Assembly (NCBI RefSeq): GCF_964340395.1
Contig: NC_135567.1
Location: 12,881,591 to 12,945,590, forward strand
Source: Glandiceps talaboti
Lineage: Eukaryota > Hemichordata > Enteropneusta > Spengelidae
Length of the DNA stretch: 64,000 nucleotides
Direction: 5' to 3'
The notes under the pieces were generated by a model that was not told the origin of the DNA, made no database searches, and was given only the letters and a program-made list of their open reading frames with translations. Of the stretch, positions 36,791 through 49,783 are shown in pieces (positions within the stretch are counted from its first letter, which is position 1; each line of letters starts with the position of its first letter). A program made the translations under genes and the position numbers.

Positions 36791-37192
36791 CATGGAGATA
36801 GTTTTTTTTAGTCTGACAACAACTGTTCTCTGCAATAATTTCCATCTCAATTTTAAATCAGTGTCTCGCTAACCTTATCAATTTTTTAATCACTCATCTT
36901 TTTTAAATTTTTTCATTGACATGTATTTACACTAATCGCTTGGATTTTTTTATTTTATATATGTTATTATAACTGTTTAAGTTTGTGGACAACCACGCTA
37001 TACAAATAAATCATAATTATGGTATTCTACAAGAATATATAATTAAAAAAATATTAGGTATATTTCACATCCATCCATCCATCCATCCATTGATTGTATT
37101 TCATTTTCCATGTTCATTATTACTAGCCGTATTTGATTCAATGTGAAATTCAGTACAAAACTAACATTAAGTGTTTATGTCTGTTTTAACAG
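36791..37192. other. Intron before first CCP exon
   Basis: A CR1-tail-like segment (TCAGTGTCTCGCTAACCTTA) lies at about 36862 and an (ATCC)n tract at 37069-37090. It ends in the TGTTTTAACAG acceptor. Confidence 0.5.
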
Positions 37193-37396
37193 CTCAATGC
37201 ACCGAGTCCAGTGTACCAGTGGGAATTCCACCAATAAATGGAGGTTATAAAGATGGCATAACACCACCGTTCCCTGTTGATGTAGACACTTCGTTCACCT
37301 TAGTATGTGATGTAAAATACCATTTACATGGCACTGGTACATTTACATGTACAGATGCAAATACCTGGGATTCAACCACGGCACCTAAGTGTGTTG
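37193..37396 (+). CDS. CCP/sushi domain exon 1
   Basis: 204 nt, phase 1-1, acceptor TTTTAACAG, donor GTTG|GTAGGT. It encodes one complete sushi domain with the four expected Cys: AQCTESS, FTLVCDVKYHLHG, TFTCTDANTWD and APKCVG. It also has the GGY of the first half and the conserved Trp before the last Cys. Sushi domains mediate protein-protein recognition in complement regulators and adhesion proteins. It is paralogous to the 204-nt exons at 48097, 49784 and 51469 but about 11 kb upstream of them, so it is an older copy. Confidence 0.85.
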
Positions 37397-38118
<722 letters not shown>

Positions 38119-38143
38119 GGGGATGGTCTAACATGTACACTAC
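38119..38143 (+). pseudogene. 3' end of an EGF exon, truncated by retroelement insertion
   Basis: The 25 nt encode GDGLTCTL plus one base in phase 1 and are followed by a consensus donor (C|GTAAGT). They are nearly identical to the end of the intact EGF exon at 43438-43615 (GDGLTCTL, G|GTAGGT). The rest of the exon is absent, and Penelope-like sequence lies immediately upstream. Without an acceptor it cannot be a normal exon. Confidence 0.65.
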
Positions 38144-41100
38144 GTAAGTAATTTGTCTCCAATAATGTATTTTCTTTTAAATAACCCAATCCATCCATCC
38201 ATCCAGCCATCCAGCCATCCACCAATCAATCAGTTATTCCTATCCAGAAAGTGTCAACAGGGCCGAGTACAATGGGTTCAGCCTGTGTGTCCTTGTGTGT
38301 GTATTGTCAGGTCATACACATCAATTCATCTGTTATGCAATTGAAGTTTACTTCGAATTACCTCATAAAGGTTACATGTTTGCCAGCCATTTGCATGTCA
38401 CTATGCTTCATGAAAAAAACAATTTTGCCGAATGGCGGACATGTTCGGAGTTTCATATCAATATTTATTGTACATGTCAATAATTATAGTACTTAGAGAT
38501 GCCACTGAAGTGTCAACTGTATCTCATTGTGTACAAGTTCCCTTTTTATGACTCTGAACTTTCGTATGTCCTTAACACTCGGGGTCAAACATCAAAAATC
38601 AAGCTAGTTCTGGCTTATTGAAGACATATCGTTGCGTTAGTGCAGTAAGGTCGTATATGCCTATACAAATGCATAGCAGATACGACCTTTCTGCACTGAC
38701 GCAACGATATTGTGACAATTCATTACTTGCATTTTATTTTAAAGCTTAAAGAAACACACTGGTACATTATTTTCTATGCTTGTATATCACCGAACAGAAT
38801 ATGTTTACTAAGACCAGTCATAGTTCACAGAGGAAGTTCAATCCAGAGTCAATCTTCACATTGTGAGACAATGGCCTTTGACATTGTCATTCAAGGCCAC
38901 GTACACAATCAAACTCTTACTTGAATATTGCAGACTGTTTATGGTATTTAATGTGAACAATTGGCTGAGCATTTTTAGATGTAATTCAGAGAAATGTTAA
39001 TTTAATGATTGCCTTTCATAGGAAAAGTATTTGCCTGAAAATCCACCCTTTTTGCAATCTCAATGTTTAGCTCCGCTGTCAGCGAAAGCTGAAAGCGTAG
39101 CTTTAGGTATAGGTTGTATAGAGTATAGAGAGTAGAGTGAATCATAGGTGTCCGCCAAACTTTTATATTTTCATTATCTTCTCCAAAAGTGACAGTCAGA
39201 ATTCTTCGATATTTGGTGTGCATGTTCCCTGGAGGGAAGCTATTCAGATTGTTCATGCAAAGTTGATCTGTGCCATTTTCAATTTTTTATGATTTTTTTT
39301 CATAAAATGACATTTTCATCATCTCCTCACATACTTCATGTCAGATTGCTTTGATATCTGGTGTGTTGATGCGCAGGGGGTAGCTTACTTAGATTTGTTA
39401 ATTTCAAGTCAGCACATCTTCTTTTCTATTTTTTATGATTTTTTTTTTGTAATTTAAAAAAAAATGAATATGTTAATGACCACTATGACCGCCGCCATAT
39501 TGGAAATCAGTCCGCAAGACTTTAGGTAAACTGCAACTTTTCAAAAGACACTATTGATGTCAAACAAGCAATGTAATATGTGCTGTAGTCTTAATTCTAT
39601 GCATTGTGCTCCAAAATGACACATATTTGTTCGAAACAGGGTTGTAAGCTTCAAATCCAAATTCTCCACCCTCCTACAGAATGGTTCATTCCAGTATACG
39701 CACCTCACGATCAAGTGAGAAGTCGTGCATGCCTGAACTGAAGTGTATGGGACGATTTTTGACAGTCAGTCGTTAATAAAAACGATAATACTCTTTCTAA
39801 AATTATCACATTTTGAAAGGGAAAGTACTTTGTGGTTCATTTATGGAGTTTTGTTTTTGTACGATCAATATTGGTGGCAAAATTACAGCGTCAAAATTAC
39901 CGATGTGGTAATGCACGACAAGTGAGTTTCCGCACGGCGACAATTCCAAGTAACCGGATGCACGAGGGACTAACCTGGAAGCAAGTCGTTGCCAGCCATA
40001 CGTTACAGTGGTAACATCGTCCGAGAAATGTCATTATTCACAGAATTGTTTTTTTCGAGTGAAAACCCGTCTTGAATTGTATAACTCTAACAAATGAAGA
40101 CATGTCAAGTTATATTTTGAAAGTTGTATCGCTAGTTTGAGACGATTTCCTCACGTACTATCGAGGCTTGGACCTTACTCCAGTTCAGTGGGAAGTTTAG
40201 CCAGTCCGATAATCCTTTCTGGTTTAGTTTACAACACTTTTGATCACACAGATTTTGTTTTTGTGATGAAAAGAAATTTTAAAAAAAAAACTTCAACCAT
40301 TTCGTTGTGTTTTCTTTATGAAAGGTAATCGAACATGAACGAGTGCTACCACTGTAACATGTACATATGGCTGAGAATGACTCTTCCGGGTACCTGTCGC
40401 CGTACGGAAACTAAGATGGCGATTAATACATTTCTTCCCTATATATATAAACTACAACTAGTACAAGTTGAATGTTATTGACTTCGTAAATTTGTTAGAA
40501 AATTGAAATTCAAATTGCCTCAAAATTATTCTAGATCCCTACTTTATTTCATTCATCATTAACATTTTCCAGGGTTAAAGCTGTAAGACACTGGAATTAT
40601 TTATAGCCAACCTCAAAATCCTCTTTTTTTCTTTTTCTTGTGTGCATTTCCCAGTCATTTTTTTCAGTGATTTTGTGCAATTTTTCATAACAGTAGATTT
40701 TTGTTATAAAATGGTGACTATGGTATAAAAGTACAATACATTACCAACTTCTGTGTAAAATGTGTTTTATAGTGAGACATCATATGAAACCAGTAACCAC
40801 TTTATTGCATCGCTAAAACAAAACTGCATAGTGAAGAACTGAACCACTTCTACATGTCACCAAAATACAAAAAAAAAACATAAAAGAAACAGCAGAGCTA
40901 TTATGACCGATAGGTCGCTTGTCTTACAGATGGTTGCAATCAATAAGACATAGCTGTTGAATTCAAACATCTGTCCCGTCTCGTCTGAAATGATATGTCT
41001 GATTGTATGCCTATACTTAACCTTACCCTTGATCTTTTGGTCATCTAAAACAAAATATTTCTTTAAAAATATAATTTTGACCAAATATGGGAGAAGGGAT

Positions 41101-41207
41101 GCTTCATACAGGATGGTCCTGTAAGGTGATAGAGTTGTCATGACTACTGACTCTGCTGATTGATTAAAATACTCAATGACAATAATTGCATTCCTCTTTG
41201 TTGACAG
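38144..41207. other. Long intron, with a hairpin element
   Basis: It holds (ATCC)n at about 38187-38220, a diverged relative of the array-embedded dispersed repeat at 38270-38460, and a foldback hairpin at 38626-38710 (separate entry). The stretch 38.75-41.2 kb is AT-rich with no exon I can support. It ends with the TGTTGACAG acceptor of the VWD block. Confidence 0.6.
38626..38710. repeat. Hairpin with ~35-40-bp arms
   Basis: ATATCGTTGCGTTAGTGCAG and the following AAGGTCGTATATGC at 38626-38660 pair with GCATAGCAGATACGACC... ending in CTGACGCAACGATAT at 38671-38710. There are a few mismatches and a loop of about 10 nt. It is probably a small foldback MITE. Confidence 0.8.
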
Positions 41208-41425
41208 AATACGCTGAATGCAGAGCATGGGGAGATCCCCACTATGTCACCTTTGATGACCTAAAATATAACTACCAAGGAACTTGCAAATATGTACTGG
41301 TAACCTCGAACTGCACCGAACCTCTATACAAGCCTTACTTTTATATTGAGGCACAAAATCAGAAGAACTCACCAAGTGATACGGTTACTTACACTAGGGA
41401 AGTCTACATTGATGTAGGAGGAGAG
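41208..41425 (+). CDS. von Willebrand factor D domain, exon 1
   Basis: 218 nt, enters in phase 1 and leaves in phase 0 at GGAGAG|GTCAGT. It encodes ECRAWGDPHYVTFDDLKYNY, then GTCKYVLV and YTREVYIDVGGE. The C-x-A-x-GDPH-x-x-TFD signature with the Y-x-GxC follow-up is diagnostic of the VWD start. In mucins, zonadhesin and FCGBP-like proteins VWD drives multimer formation and gel assembly outside the cell. The next three exons complete the domain and continue into C8. Confidence 0.9.
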
Positions 41426-41599
41426 GTCAGTGTGTGTGGTCAAGTTAAATTATTTTCATCAAATGTTAACTGTCATTTCTAAATCTATAGACAAGTAACC
41501 ATATATAAACAGTAATATCAAAACGTGGATTTCCTGAACACTTTTATTTATGAGATTGCCAAAACAACAAGAATTTTACTCATTGGTTTCCTTTGACAG

Positions 41600-41710
41600 G
41601 GCTATGAATTGTTACAAGGAGGAGTTGTTCATGTTGATGGTTCAACAGTTACTCTTCCATACCGTAACATTAACGCTAGTGTAATCATCAAGAGAGCTGG
41701 TTCATATGTG
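41600..41710 (+). CDS. von Willebrand factor D domain, exon 2
   Basis: 111 nt, phase 0-0, acceptor CTTTGACAG, donor TGTG|GTAAGC. It encodes GYELLQGGVVHVDGSTVTLP followed by YRNINASVIIKRAGSYV. This is the central VWD beta-strand region (LPY after V-x-G). It joins in frame to exon 1 without loss. Confidence 0.85.
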
Positions 41711-42019
41711 GTAAGCTACACTGTATTACTTGCGAAGTGTGTGTATATATACATATTTAATGTGCATCGCTGACGTAACCATCTATGCCAATATATTTGT
41801 ATCGCAGAAGATATATGAATGACATTAGTGTCGCTTTCCCGTGAAGAGTTTATGCTATGTACAATAGTCAGCTTATTACTGAAATATGCCTGCGCCTAAT
41901 CAGAGAGCTGGCTTGTCTAGTTGTATACATACTTGATACAAATAGTGTATAACGTGAGAGATTAGTTTGTGAAATAATAATACTAATAAATTATAACACA
42001 TTGGTCAATATGTCAACAG

Positions 42020-42175
42020 AAATTGGTGGCTGATTTTGGACTGGTTGTTATTTGGGACACTAAAAACAGCGTGGCCGTGCATGTTCCCTACACCTACTGG
42101 AATGGAACTTGTGGTCTGTGTGGTACTCTTGATGGTGACAAGACCAATGACCTGAAAAGCCCTGATGGAACACAG
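42020..42175 (+). CDS. von Willebrand factor D domain, exon 3
   Basis: 156 nt, phase 0-0. It encodes KLVADFGLVVIWDTKNSVAV and then TYWNGTCGLCGTLDGDKTND with LKSPDGTQ. CGLCG, the paired-Cys motif of VWD, is intact (the thioredoxin-like C-x-x-C used in mucin disulfide assembly), followed by the usual G-N/D-x-x-ND-x-x pattern. Confidence 0.9.
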
Positions 42176-42353
42176 GTAGGTGGTAAAATGCATGAGGTCG
42201 ATCAGATTAGGTGCCAGTGTTGATTCCAGAAAATTACAGTAGATTAAAATGATTACATTGTATGTACTCGGTATCGAGATAGAGAGGACATTGAGATTGT
42301 AAATCCCATCTGAATTAAATTGTGGCATAAACCTACCATTTTATATCCAACAG

Positions 42354-42504
42354 ATTGACGATACTGTCGTCTTTGGCGACAGTTGGGTTGCAAACCCCGT
42401 TGATTGTGATGGTGTGACAGCAGATCCTGACCCATGTGCCGAATTGCCAGATGAAGTAATAACAAAGATAGAAGAAGCTTGTGGCATTTTGAAAGACCAA
42501 TCAG
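42354..42504 (+). CDS. VWD end and C8 domain start
   Basis: 151 nt, phase 0 in and phase 1 out. It encodes DDTVVFGDSWVANP, then DPCAELPDEV and EEACGILKDQSG. F-x-x-SW is the typical VWD end, and C-x-x-x-x-G-x-L-x begins the C8 domain that accompanies VWD in gel-forming mucins and related adhesion proteins. Confidence 0.85.
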
Positions 42505-42641
42505 GTAAGCTTAGGCTTTGTTGAAGTATACTGATAATAATGGTGGTCTCAAATAGTCATTATTTATCACTTAAAGCATTTTTTACCTGTTACTTGAAGA
42601 ATTCGTTAAGTTGGGGACATTTTTGTACTTTACATCCATAG

Positions 42642-42818
42642 GTCCATTTGCAGGCTGTCATGAGTCAGTAGATCAAGAGGTCTTTTATGAGACCTGTGTT
42701 TATGACACGTGCGCCATTCCCGGAAACGGATCCCTCTGTGACAACTTGGAAAACTTTGCTGGAAAGTGTGTACAAAATGGTGGAGAACTTGAAGACTGGC
42801 GAAGTGAAGATTTATGTC
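42642..42818 (+). CDS. C8 domain
   Basis: 177 nt, phase 1-1. It encodes GPFAGCHESVDQEVFYETCV, then YDTCAIPG, LCDNLENFAGKCVQNGG and WRSEDLC. It follows the C8 pattern (PFxxCH-x-x-V-x-x-x-x-FYExCVYDxC) and has the conserved Cys spacing. It links to the TIL exon in phase 1. Confidence 0.9.
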
Positions 42819-42956
42819 GTAAGCCATTTTTGCATAATCTTATCCTTGTCTTTTTCCACCTTGAGGTAGAATAGTCTGCTTGTATTCATCCAATGGCTAA
42901 AGGATTAAAAAAGTAAGTAAGTCATTCAATATCTGCGTACCTATTGTTCTTTACAG

Positions 42957-43156
42957 CTATGGATTGTGTGTCGCCTGCTGTTTACAGACAATCGACATCG
43001 GCATGTCCTGCAACCTGTGTTGATCCAGATGCAGAGCGAAGTTGTTCTGAAAGACCAGTTGAAGGCTGCGAATGCAGTGGGGGTACAGTGTTGGATGGAA
43101 ATGTGTGTGTTCATATCGATGAGTGTGGCTGCAGATACAAGGGACAGATATATAAG
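42957..43156 (+). CDS. TIL (trypsin-inhibitor-like) domain
   Basis: 200 nt, phase 1 in, phase 0 out at ATAAG|GTAGGT. It encodes MDCVSPAVYRQSTSACPATC, then RPVEGCECSGGTVLDGNVCV and DECGCRYKGQIYK. This is the canonical TIL Cys pattern (CP-x-TC, EGC-x-C-x-G-x-V-x-x-x-x-CV, ECGC), ending in the Y-x-x-G that leads to the VWC-like part. It completes the VWD-C8-TIL cassette seen in mucins, SCO-spondin and FCGBP. Confidence 0.9.
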
Positions 43157-43437
43157 GTAGGTGTTCCTTTGAATATGACACATCTTATGGATTGTGTCCA
43201 GAAACCCATGTAGATATAATGTGTTACTAACGTTAATAATCGTTTGACTGAAAGCTGAAGTACAGTATCAGTATGAGCTCTGGTCGGATGTTAGTACTCC
43301 AAAGTCTGGATATGTAAAGTATATGCATAGCGCGATCATTTTAGCTTGACTATAACTAAATATTTCATTTACTGTAAGAAATATTTATCTAAACTAAAGT
43401 TTCGAAAATTGGCCTTTAATTTACTTCTTTATCTTAG

Positions 43438-43615
43438 CGAGGAATGACCTTCATACCTTATGGCTGTGAAGAGGTTTGTAATTGTACTGTTGACGGTGTC
43501 ATCAACTGCACACCACAGACATGTGACAATAATGCATACTGTGAACATGATGGTGATGATTATGGATGCCATTGCGATGATAGTTATACAGGGGATGGTC
43601 TAACATGTACTCTAG
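43438..43615 (+). CDS. VWC-like segment plus EGF domain
   Basis: 178 nt, phase 0 in, phase 1 out at CTAG|GTAGGT. Residues 1-29 (GMTFIPYGCEEVCNCTVDGV through INCTPQTC) are the usual Cys-rich tail after TIL. The rest, CDNNAYCEHDGDDYGCHCDD and YTGDGLTC, is an EGF domain of the C-x-C-x-GDGLTC type. Its last 31 nt are nearly repeated at 38119-38143, showing that an upstream copy of this exon once existed. Confidence 0.85.
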
Positions 43616-43944
43616 GTAGGTGGTATGTCTTCAATATATTCAGAACAACATAAGTCTTCTGAGGCAAATGAGATATGATAATGTTGACATGAGGATTTGA
43701 TTGAATTGGTGACTGTGTTGATTGGCTGGTTTGCCAACTGATTGGCTGACTAACCGGCTGGCGGATGGGTGGGCAAGCGGATGGGAGGCATGGTGAGCTG
43801 TCTGGCTGCTGGATCAAGTTCATTAGTTGGTATACAAGTATGAATGTTGCTTTAATTGCTAATGTATCAGTGGGCATTTCAGAGAAGTGTGGTAATTGTT
43901 AATGTAGGCAATTATTACAAATGTTTATCCGATTGTTATTTAAG

Positions 43945-44006
43945 ATACAATACCGCCTAATGTGACTTGTCCTGACAATCTAATCGTGGAGTATGATAAC
44001 TTCAAG
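43945..44006 (+). pseudogene. Truncated HYR exon relic
   Basis: An acceptor-like TTATTTAAG is followed by phase-1 DTIPPNVTCPDNLIVEYDNF. This is a clear HYR start, close to those at 60081 and 61619. The reading then falls into unrelated sequence (AAGGTTTTGTTTAGCTG). The second half of the domain, with its two Cys and the G-N motif, is missing. A faint ACTGTTGTTATTACTGG stretch near 44039 may be eroded remainder. A cryptic donor at AAG|GTTTTG is weak. Confidence 0.55.
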
Positions 44007-47000
44007 GTTTTGTTTAGCTGTTCATATATTTGCACCTACTGTTGTTATTACTGGAGACATGGGTTGGGACTCGTGTATTGTATGTAGGTGGGGTAGTATA
44101 ACTCCATATTGGAACAAACTTTGTATCCTTGACAGTGATAGGTTAACAGTAACATTTTCATTTGGGACCATGATCAGTTCGTCTAGCGACAATAGTATCG
44201 GACAGTCTAAAACAGATGTTCCTGGTTTTCTAGAACTAATCTACTATTTCCTTAGTAGAATGAATGGTGATACTTGACCCCTTTTAAGTACAATTATTAA
44301 GAATAAACCATTCATGGAATTTGTTTTGAAGTGACTACGTAGCTTTAGTCAGAATCCCAGGGAGGTCTTCAGCCGAATGATATCATCTGGTCACGTGATT
44401 CCTTTGAGTTATCTGACCTGTCTTATCTCTATCAATGCAAAGCAGTCCGTATATAGCCCTTTTAAAACATGTGACATTTCCTCCCAATAAATGGTCATAG
44501 TATTCAGTACATACGATGTATACAAATACACGTGGCAAATAGCTGTCAAAAGTAGGGCATCTGAGGAGGACATTATTTATTTAAATTTAAATAACTCTTG
44601 TTATGACATAAAATGGTATATAGTGCATTTATCATATAGACACAACCAAATGTGTAAGGGTGTTGCTGTAGGAACCATTTCGTCAGAAGACTGGGAATTT
44701 AGTTCCGCACAGCTTAAGCATTAATAAATGAAATTTTAAAATAAAGATACATTTTGTTGGCAATTATATATTTGAATGTAATTAATGATTCATGCATCCA
44801 ATTGGATTGGAAACTGTACAGATCTTTTGTTTCGTAAGGTTAAACGTTAACTTGCCTTTAAAACTCACGCAGTGTGTTTACTGGCCTGGAAAATATCAAA
44901 TATAAAGTGTCAGTCTCGGGATCTGATACAAAGACGTGTTACATTTATATTTAAAGGTTTTCAGAGGCCAACAAAAAAAGAATTATTTCTGGTCAGGACA
45001 TCTTGTCGAAAGTGGTGCAACGACGCGATTGATACAGTAGTTCTTGGTCACCAAAGCTAAATTCTGAATCGTTGGCAATACATTGTACTGATTATTAGGA
45101 ACACTAAGTAAGCTGATTGAGAGTGTTGACATAAAAATTACACTTGGGTAATCTTTGGGTAACGTTGGACAGTAAAATGTATGTATATCTACAGTAGTGG
45201 CAGTTTGCAAATATTTCATGTTTTGCATACTACAATGTGGTAAATGGAGGTAGAACAGTGGTGGACCATCATGACAACGTTCTGACGTCATTATCCATTG
45301 TCCCCTGTAAATAGGTTTACTACACCATAGGCAGTGGAGAAGAGACTCTTTATGACTACACAAAGGTCAAAGATCGGATTGACTTGAATGGAACTATCGG
45401 TAAATGTGTTGTTCTGGTACACGGTGATGTTTGATACATGTATTTAAACTGGCGCATATTTTGCAAGCAAGGTATTCCCTTTTTGCTAGTGTCTGGCGGC
45501 TGTGTATGAAAACAAACATGGGAAATAATGTTATACTTTGTAAATATACTATATTTTCTTGTCGACCAGTGAGAAATAAGCCTGAGCCAATCGTTTTGGC
45601 GAGTCTCAATGTCTTGTACTTCGTAATTAGTCAAGACAATAATAACTAGGGAAATCAAACAAACCACTCGCGTTCTATCATTACATATTTGGTGCGTGCT
45701 ATTTCTCTGTACACTTGATATAAACAATGCTCTGATTCGTAAGTAAGTAAACGTAAAAGTGGTACCACGAGGTCAGATTCATGCTGGTACAAATTGACAT
45801 CCGTCTCATTGAAAAACTGTTACTTTATTAAAAGGGGCACAGACTGAGTTTATATATTCTGGAGCGCAATATTAGCTACGTATTTAAAAGGCATTTGAAA
45901 TATTCTACTTACTGAAGCATACTAACTAGCAATTATTTAGCTGGAGTCAACCTGGTATTAAAGACACAACTTCTCGTAAACAAACGGATGACGTAATTAT
46001 GTATCATGCCTATCAAAAATATGTATGTAAGTATTTATACCTGAGTAAAAAAAAAACATTCAAACTCAACTCGACATACGGACCGACAAATAGCTAATTC
46101 GATAAAACTCTTGGTCCTTACGGAAATTATTTTTTTTTTAACTTTTGTTTTTATATGTGGCCTCCTCACACGGAACGCAATTTTAGTTTATAGATCGTCT
46201 TGCAGAGTGAATTCAGTATATTCAATCTTTCTTCATGACGCCACCGTATATTATTTGAATTATACTGTATTATGATGGTGTGTATGTATCTGATGGTGAC
46301 AATATAGTTAGGATATATTAAAAAGCATATTGAGGGCATTACCCAGAAAATGTATGTAACTTTGTCTTAATAAAGGAATGACGATTTTCTAAGTTTACGT
46401 AACCTTTGCATGATTAGGATTTGTTAGCTCTGTGTGATAAACGTTATCACTAAGTACTCAAAAGTAGTGGCAGCATGGCAAATAATTCATGTTTTGGATA
46501 TTGCTCTTGCTGTAGAGGAAGGGGAACAGTGGTTAGACAATGACTTATTGAATCAATGTACACTGTCTCCTGTATCGATGTGACAAAGTTCAAAGGTCCA
46601 ATTGACTTGCAACAGCTATCATCGATTTAACCGTAGACAAACGTGTTGCAGGTTACTAGGTCTGGTACAGGGTGACTTTACTCGAGTGCACACCAAGGCC
46701 AGTGGGGGCGTGTTTTACAAGCGAGGTGTGTGTGCGTGTTGATTTGTGTTAGGCCAGGCGATTGCAAATGAAAATTCACGGCCTTACAAATTCTGCAGCT
46801 CTTTGTTCCCTGTGCTTAATGTGAATGGTAAAAAACTACCTGTGCTTGGCGTGCTATTTCACATAGCTCACAAGAAAAAGGTATTATACCAATCGTCCTG
46901 AGCAAGTGTAATTGTTGTATACGATTTCGATATTTATGTATCGTTAGAAATTGGTCGACTCATGTGATATTCTGCTAAGGGTAAACTTGTTTATAGGTCT

Positions 47001-48096
47001 CTAACGAATAAAAAAATGGTTTTCATCCAAAAAAGCGATTTTTTTGTGTTTCACCTTTAAAGGAGTCGTTTGTACAAATTTGTAGGCATTAGATAGGAGC
47101 ACGTCGTGATTGACCCCTGACCTTGATAGTTTCATGACAGCATTGTGTAGCTCGTCCTCTTTTATACTACTACAGCATGTTTCATTGACTAAGTAGGAAA
47201 TAAGCAACAAACAATATTGGTGACAAATCCAATATGGCGTCAGTGAAAAGCGCCCTCACAAATCGAAAATTTAGAATTACAGTTGGCTTTCCTTAGTGAC
47301 AACTGAGTATTAGAAGGCTTAATGTTCTTCTATTTTGTTGTTCATACTTTTTCATTGCATATTACTCCATAAATGTTTAAGGACAATACCTCATCAGTGT
47401 GAGAAGTGTAAAAATGTGAAAAAATGAAGGTTAAAATAGACAAGGAGCCACATTGTGATTTCTTGTAATTCAATTGAATATACAAATTCAAAAATAATTT
47501 AATGTATAGACACATTTGAAAAAAAAAAAAAAAAAAAAAAACAATGTGGGATGCTTCCAGAATACCTTCCGTCTATACCAGTGTCGTAGATTGAACATAT
47601 TCCCACACATTTCTTACACATTTATATAAACTCAGGGTGACTTACTTAATAATTTTGCTATGAACAATATTTATATTTTAGTCTTCCTGATAATGAGTAT
47701 ATATGTAGTGGCCAAAATCAGGGATTATTGATAATCCATGGATTTACACATTGGCAAGATATTGCACAAGGGTTATGGCTGGATTTTTACAAAATATTGG
47801 TGGGGATACTGCATATGACACAGTGATTAAAAACAAAGTTTAATCTAAAACCACTGCCATCTGTAATTATGGGTAAACTAAATATTTGCATCTTCAAGCA
47901 ATCATTGTATACAATGATGCGTTAATTTTGCTTTAATATCAGTGTTTAATTATATTACGTCGTTGACTGACTTACCGTCAGCTTTCAGAATATCTAACAA
48001 ATTATTGTTGATTTAATTAAGTTGGATTCCAGGTTGCCATTTCACTTGAGTACAATGCCAAATATTGGAAATACTTTTTTTCTCACCTTTTTACAG
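44007..48096. other. Long intron or intergenic gap
   Basis: I find no supported exon. Segments at about 45186-45480 and 46462-46720 are diverged copies of one repeat (GTGGCAG...TTCATGTTTT, then TGTCTCCTGTA and AAAGGTC...GATTGACTTG). There is a poly(A) run at 47519-47540. From about 47870 the sequence becomes homologous to the introns that separate the CCP exons downstream. This is the largest gap between modules and the most plausible place for a gene boundary, if there is one. Confidence 0.55.
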
Positions 48097-48300
48097 GTCA
48101 GTGTGACTCTGCCAGTGTACCAACAGGAATTCTACCATCAAACGGACAATATCAAGGTGGTTCAGTACCAACGTTCCCCGTTGATTCTGGCACTTCATTC
48201 ACCATAGAATGTGATACAAATTATCGATTAGTGGGCACTGGTACATTTACATGTACAGATGTAAACACGTGGGATACAACCACGGCACCTATGTGTGTTC
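48097..48300 (+). CDS. CCP/sushi exon, dimer 1, type A
   Basis: 204 nt, phase 1-1, acceptor TTTTTACAG, donor GTTC|GTAAGT. Sushi domain with QCDSASVPTGILPSNGQY, FTIECDTNYRLVGTG, TFTCTDVNTWDTTTAPMCV. Four Cys and the Trp are conserved. It differs from the later type A copies by GSVPTF and the IEC/YRL variants. It is the first of three A-B pairs. Confidence 0.9.
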
Positions 48301-49267
48301 GTAAGTACATCCTTCTCTTTGTTAATATGGGTTGTTTTATGTACGTCTTTATTTCTTTGTTATACTCTTGTTGATAGAACATGTGAGGAATGAAAGTGTT
48401 GTTATAAAAACCAGTCATGTCAAGGTCCCTTTAATTCTTTTCTTGTAATATTTAAAAGAAATAATAAACTATACTGACTAGCAACCATATATACAGTATG
48501 TAAATATAAACATATGTGCATAAATATTACAGGTTTACTCGTGAGCGTAAAAGGTTTAACAGGAATTATGAATGTTTAGTAGCAATAAAACTCATAGCAC
48601 ATGTAATATATTTCAGTCATATATATAGACTGAATTCCTCAATTTATTATTTGCGTATTTTATATTCGGAGTTTCCGCTTTACAGATATTGAGATATATT
48701 TTAAACTTATTATTTAACACAAATAAAAACACACGAGTTATTTCCACTGCTAAGTCTTTGGATTTTTACAACACTGGTATACAATACGCATTTTAGACAA
48801 TGTCTTAGAAGAGTAAAGCAATCAATCATCAAACAAAGTATTGTCTGAAGTCTTAATGAAAAGTTTTTTATCATCGCTCAGTCTTTCTAGAGTGTGATAT
48901 GTTAACTCAATCAAATCTTTCATATTGCCATTATGGTATTTATACACATTTGTTTTCAGGGAAGCGTAGTGAAATATTATCACAGCAAATATTATATTGA
49001 ATCGTATATGTTGAATCTACTTCGTTTAAGGATGTTGTTTTAACAATAAATCAAAGACACTTGTTTAAACCAATTTGTACAAATTTATTTATTGTTTTAT
49101 CTTGTTCTTGGAGGACATTTACAATATTAACAATCAACTAAATATTGATTAAATATGTTTACATTGAATTGACATTTAAACTAATATCTTTAATCACAAT
49201 GATGACGGTGTTTGCCTTCTGAACAATATTTGAAAATACTTAATCAGAAGTATTGTTATCCTTTCAG

Positions 49268-49462
49268 CTTTATGTAGTGAGGAAAGTTTGCCGGCAGTAA
49301 CACCACCTCTAAATGGACGATACCAAAGTGGAACAACACCAACCTTTCCAGTTACTTCAGTTACTGTAGAATGTAATGCTAATTACAGATTGCAAGGAAT
49401 GGCCACATATACATGTGTTGATGTAAATTCATGGGATCTAACTACTGCTCCTACATGTGTTG
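49268..49462 (+). CDS. CCP/sushi exon, dimer 1, type B
   Basis: 195 nt, phase 1-1, acceptor CCTTTCAG, donor GTTG|GTAAGA. It encodes LCSEESLPAVTPPLNGRYQS, VTVECNANYRLQGM, TYTCVDVNSWDLTTAPTCVG. It is three residues shorter than type A in the strand before the second Cys. It is the most divergent of the three B copies. Confidence 0.9.
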
Positions 49463-49783
49463 GTAAGATAAAAAAGACATTCGAAATTTAGACCAATTTT
49501 CACTACAGCTCACTATTACATCCCTCATTCCCTTTCTAAATACCAAATGTAAACTAAATCTTTCCAACTTCAAGCAATCCTTGTAATCAATGATGTGTCA
49601 CGTTTAGTTTAATATCAGTGTAGTGATATTTGATTACATTACTTTGTTGACTGACTGACTTACCGTCAGCTTTCATAACGTCTAACATTTTTTTGTTGAT
49701 TTCATAAAATTGGATTCCAGGATACCATTTCACTTGAGTACAATGGCAAATATTGATAATACTTTTTTCTCTCCTTTTTACAG

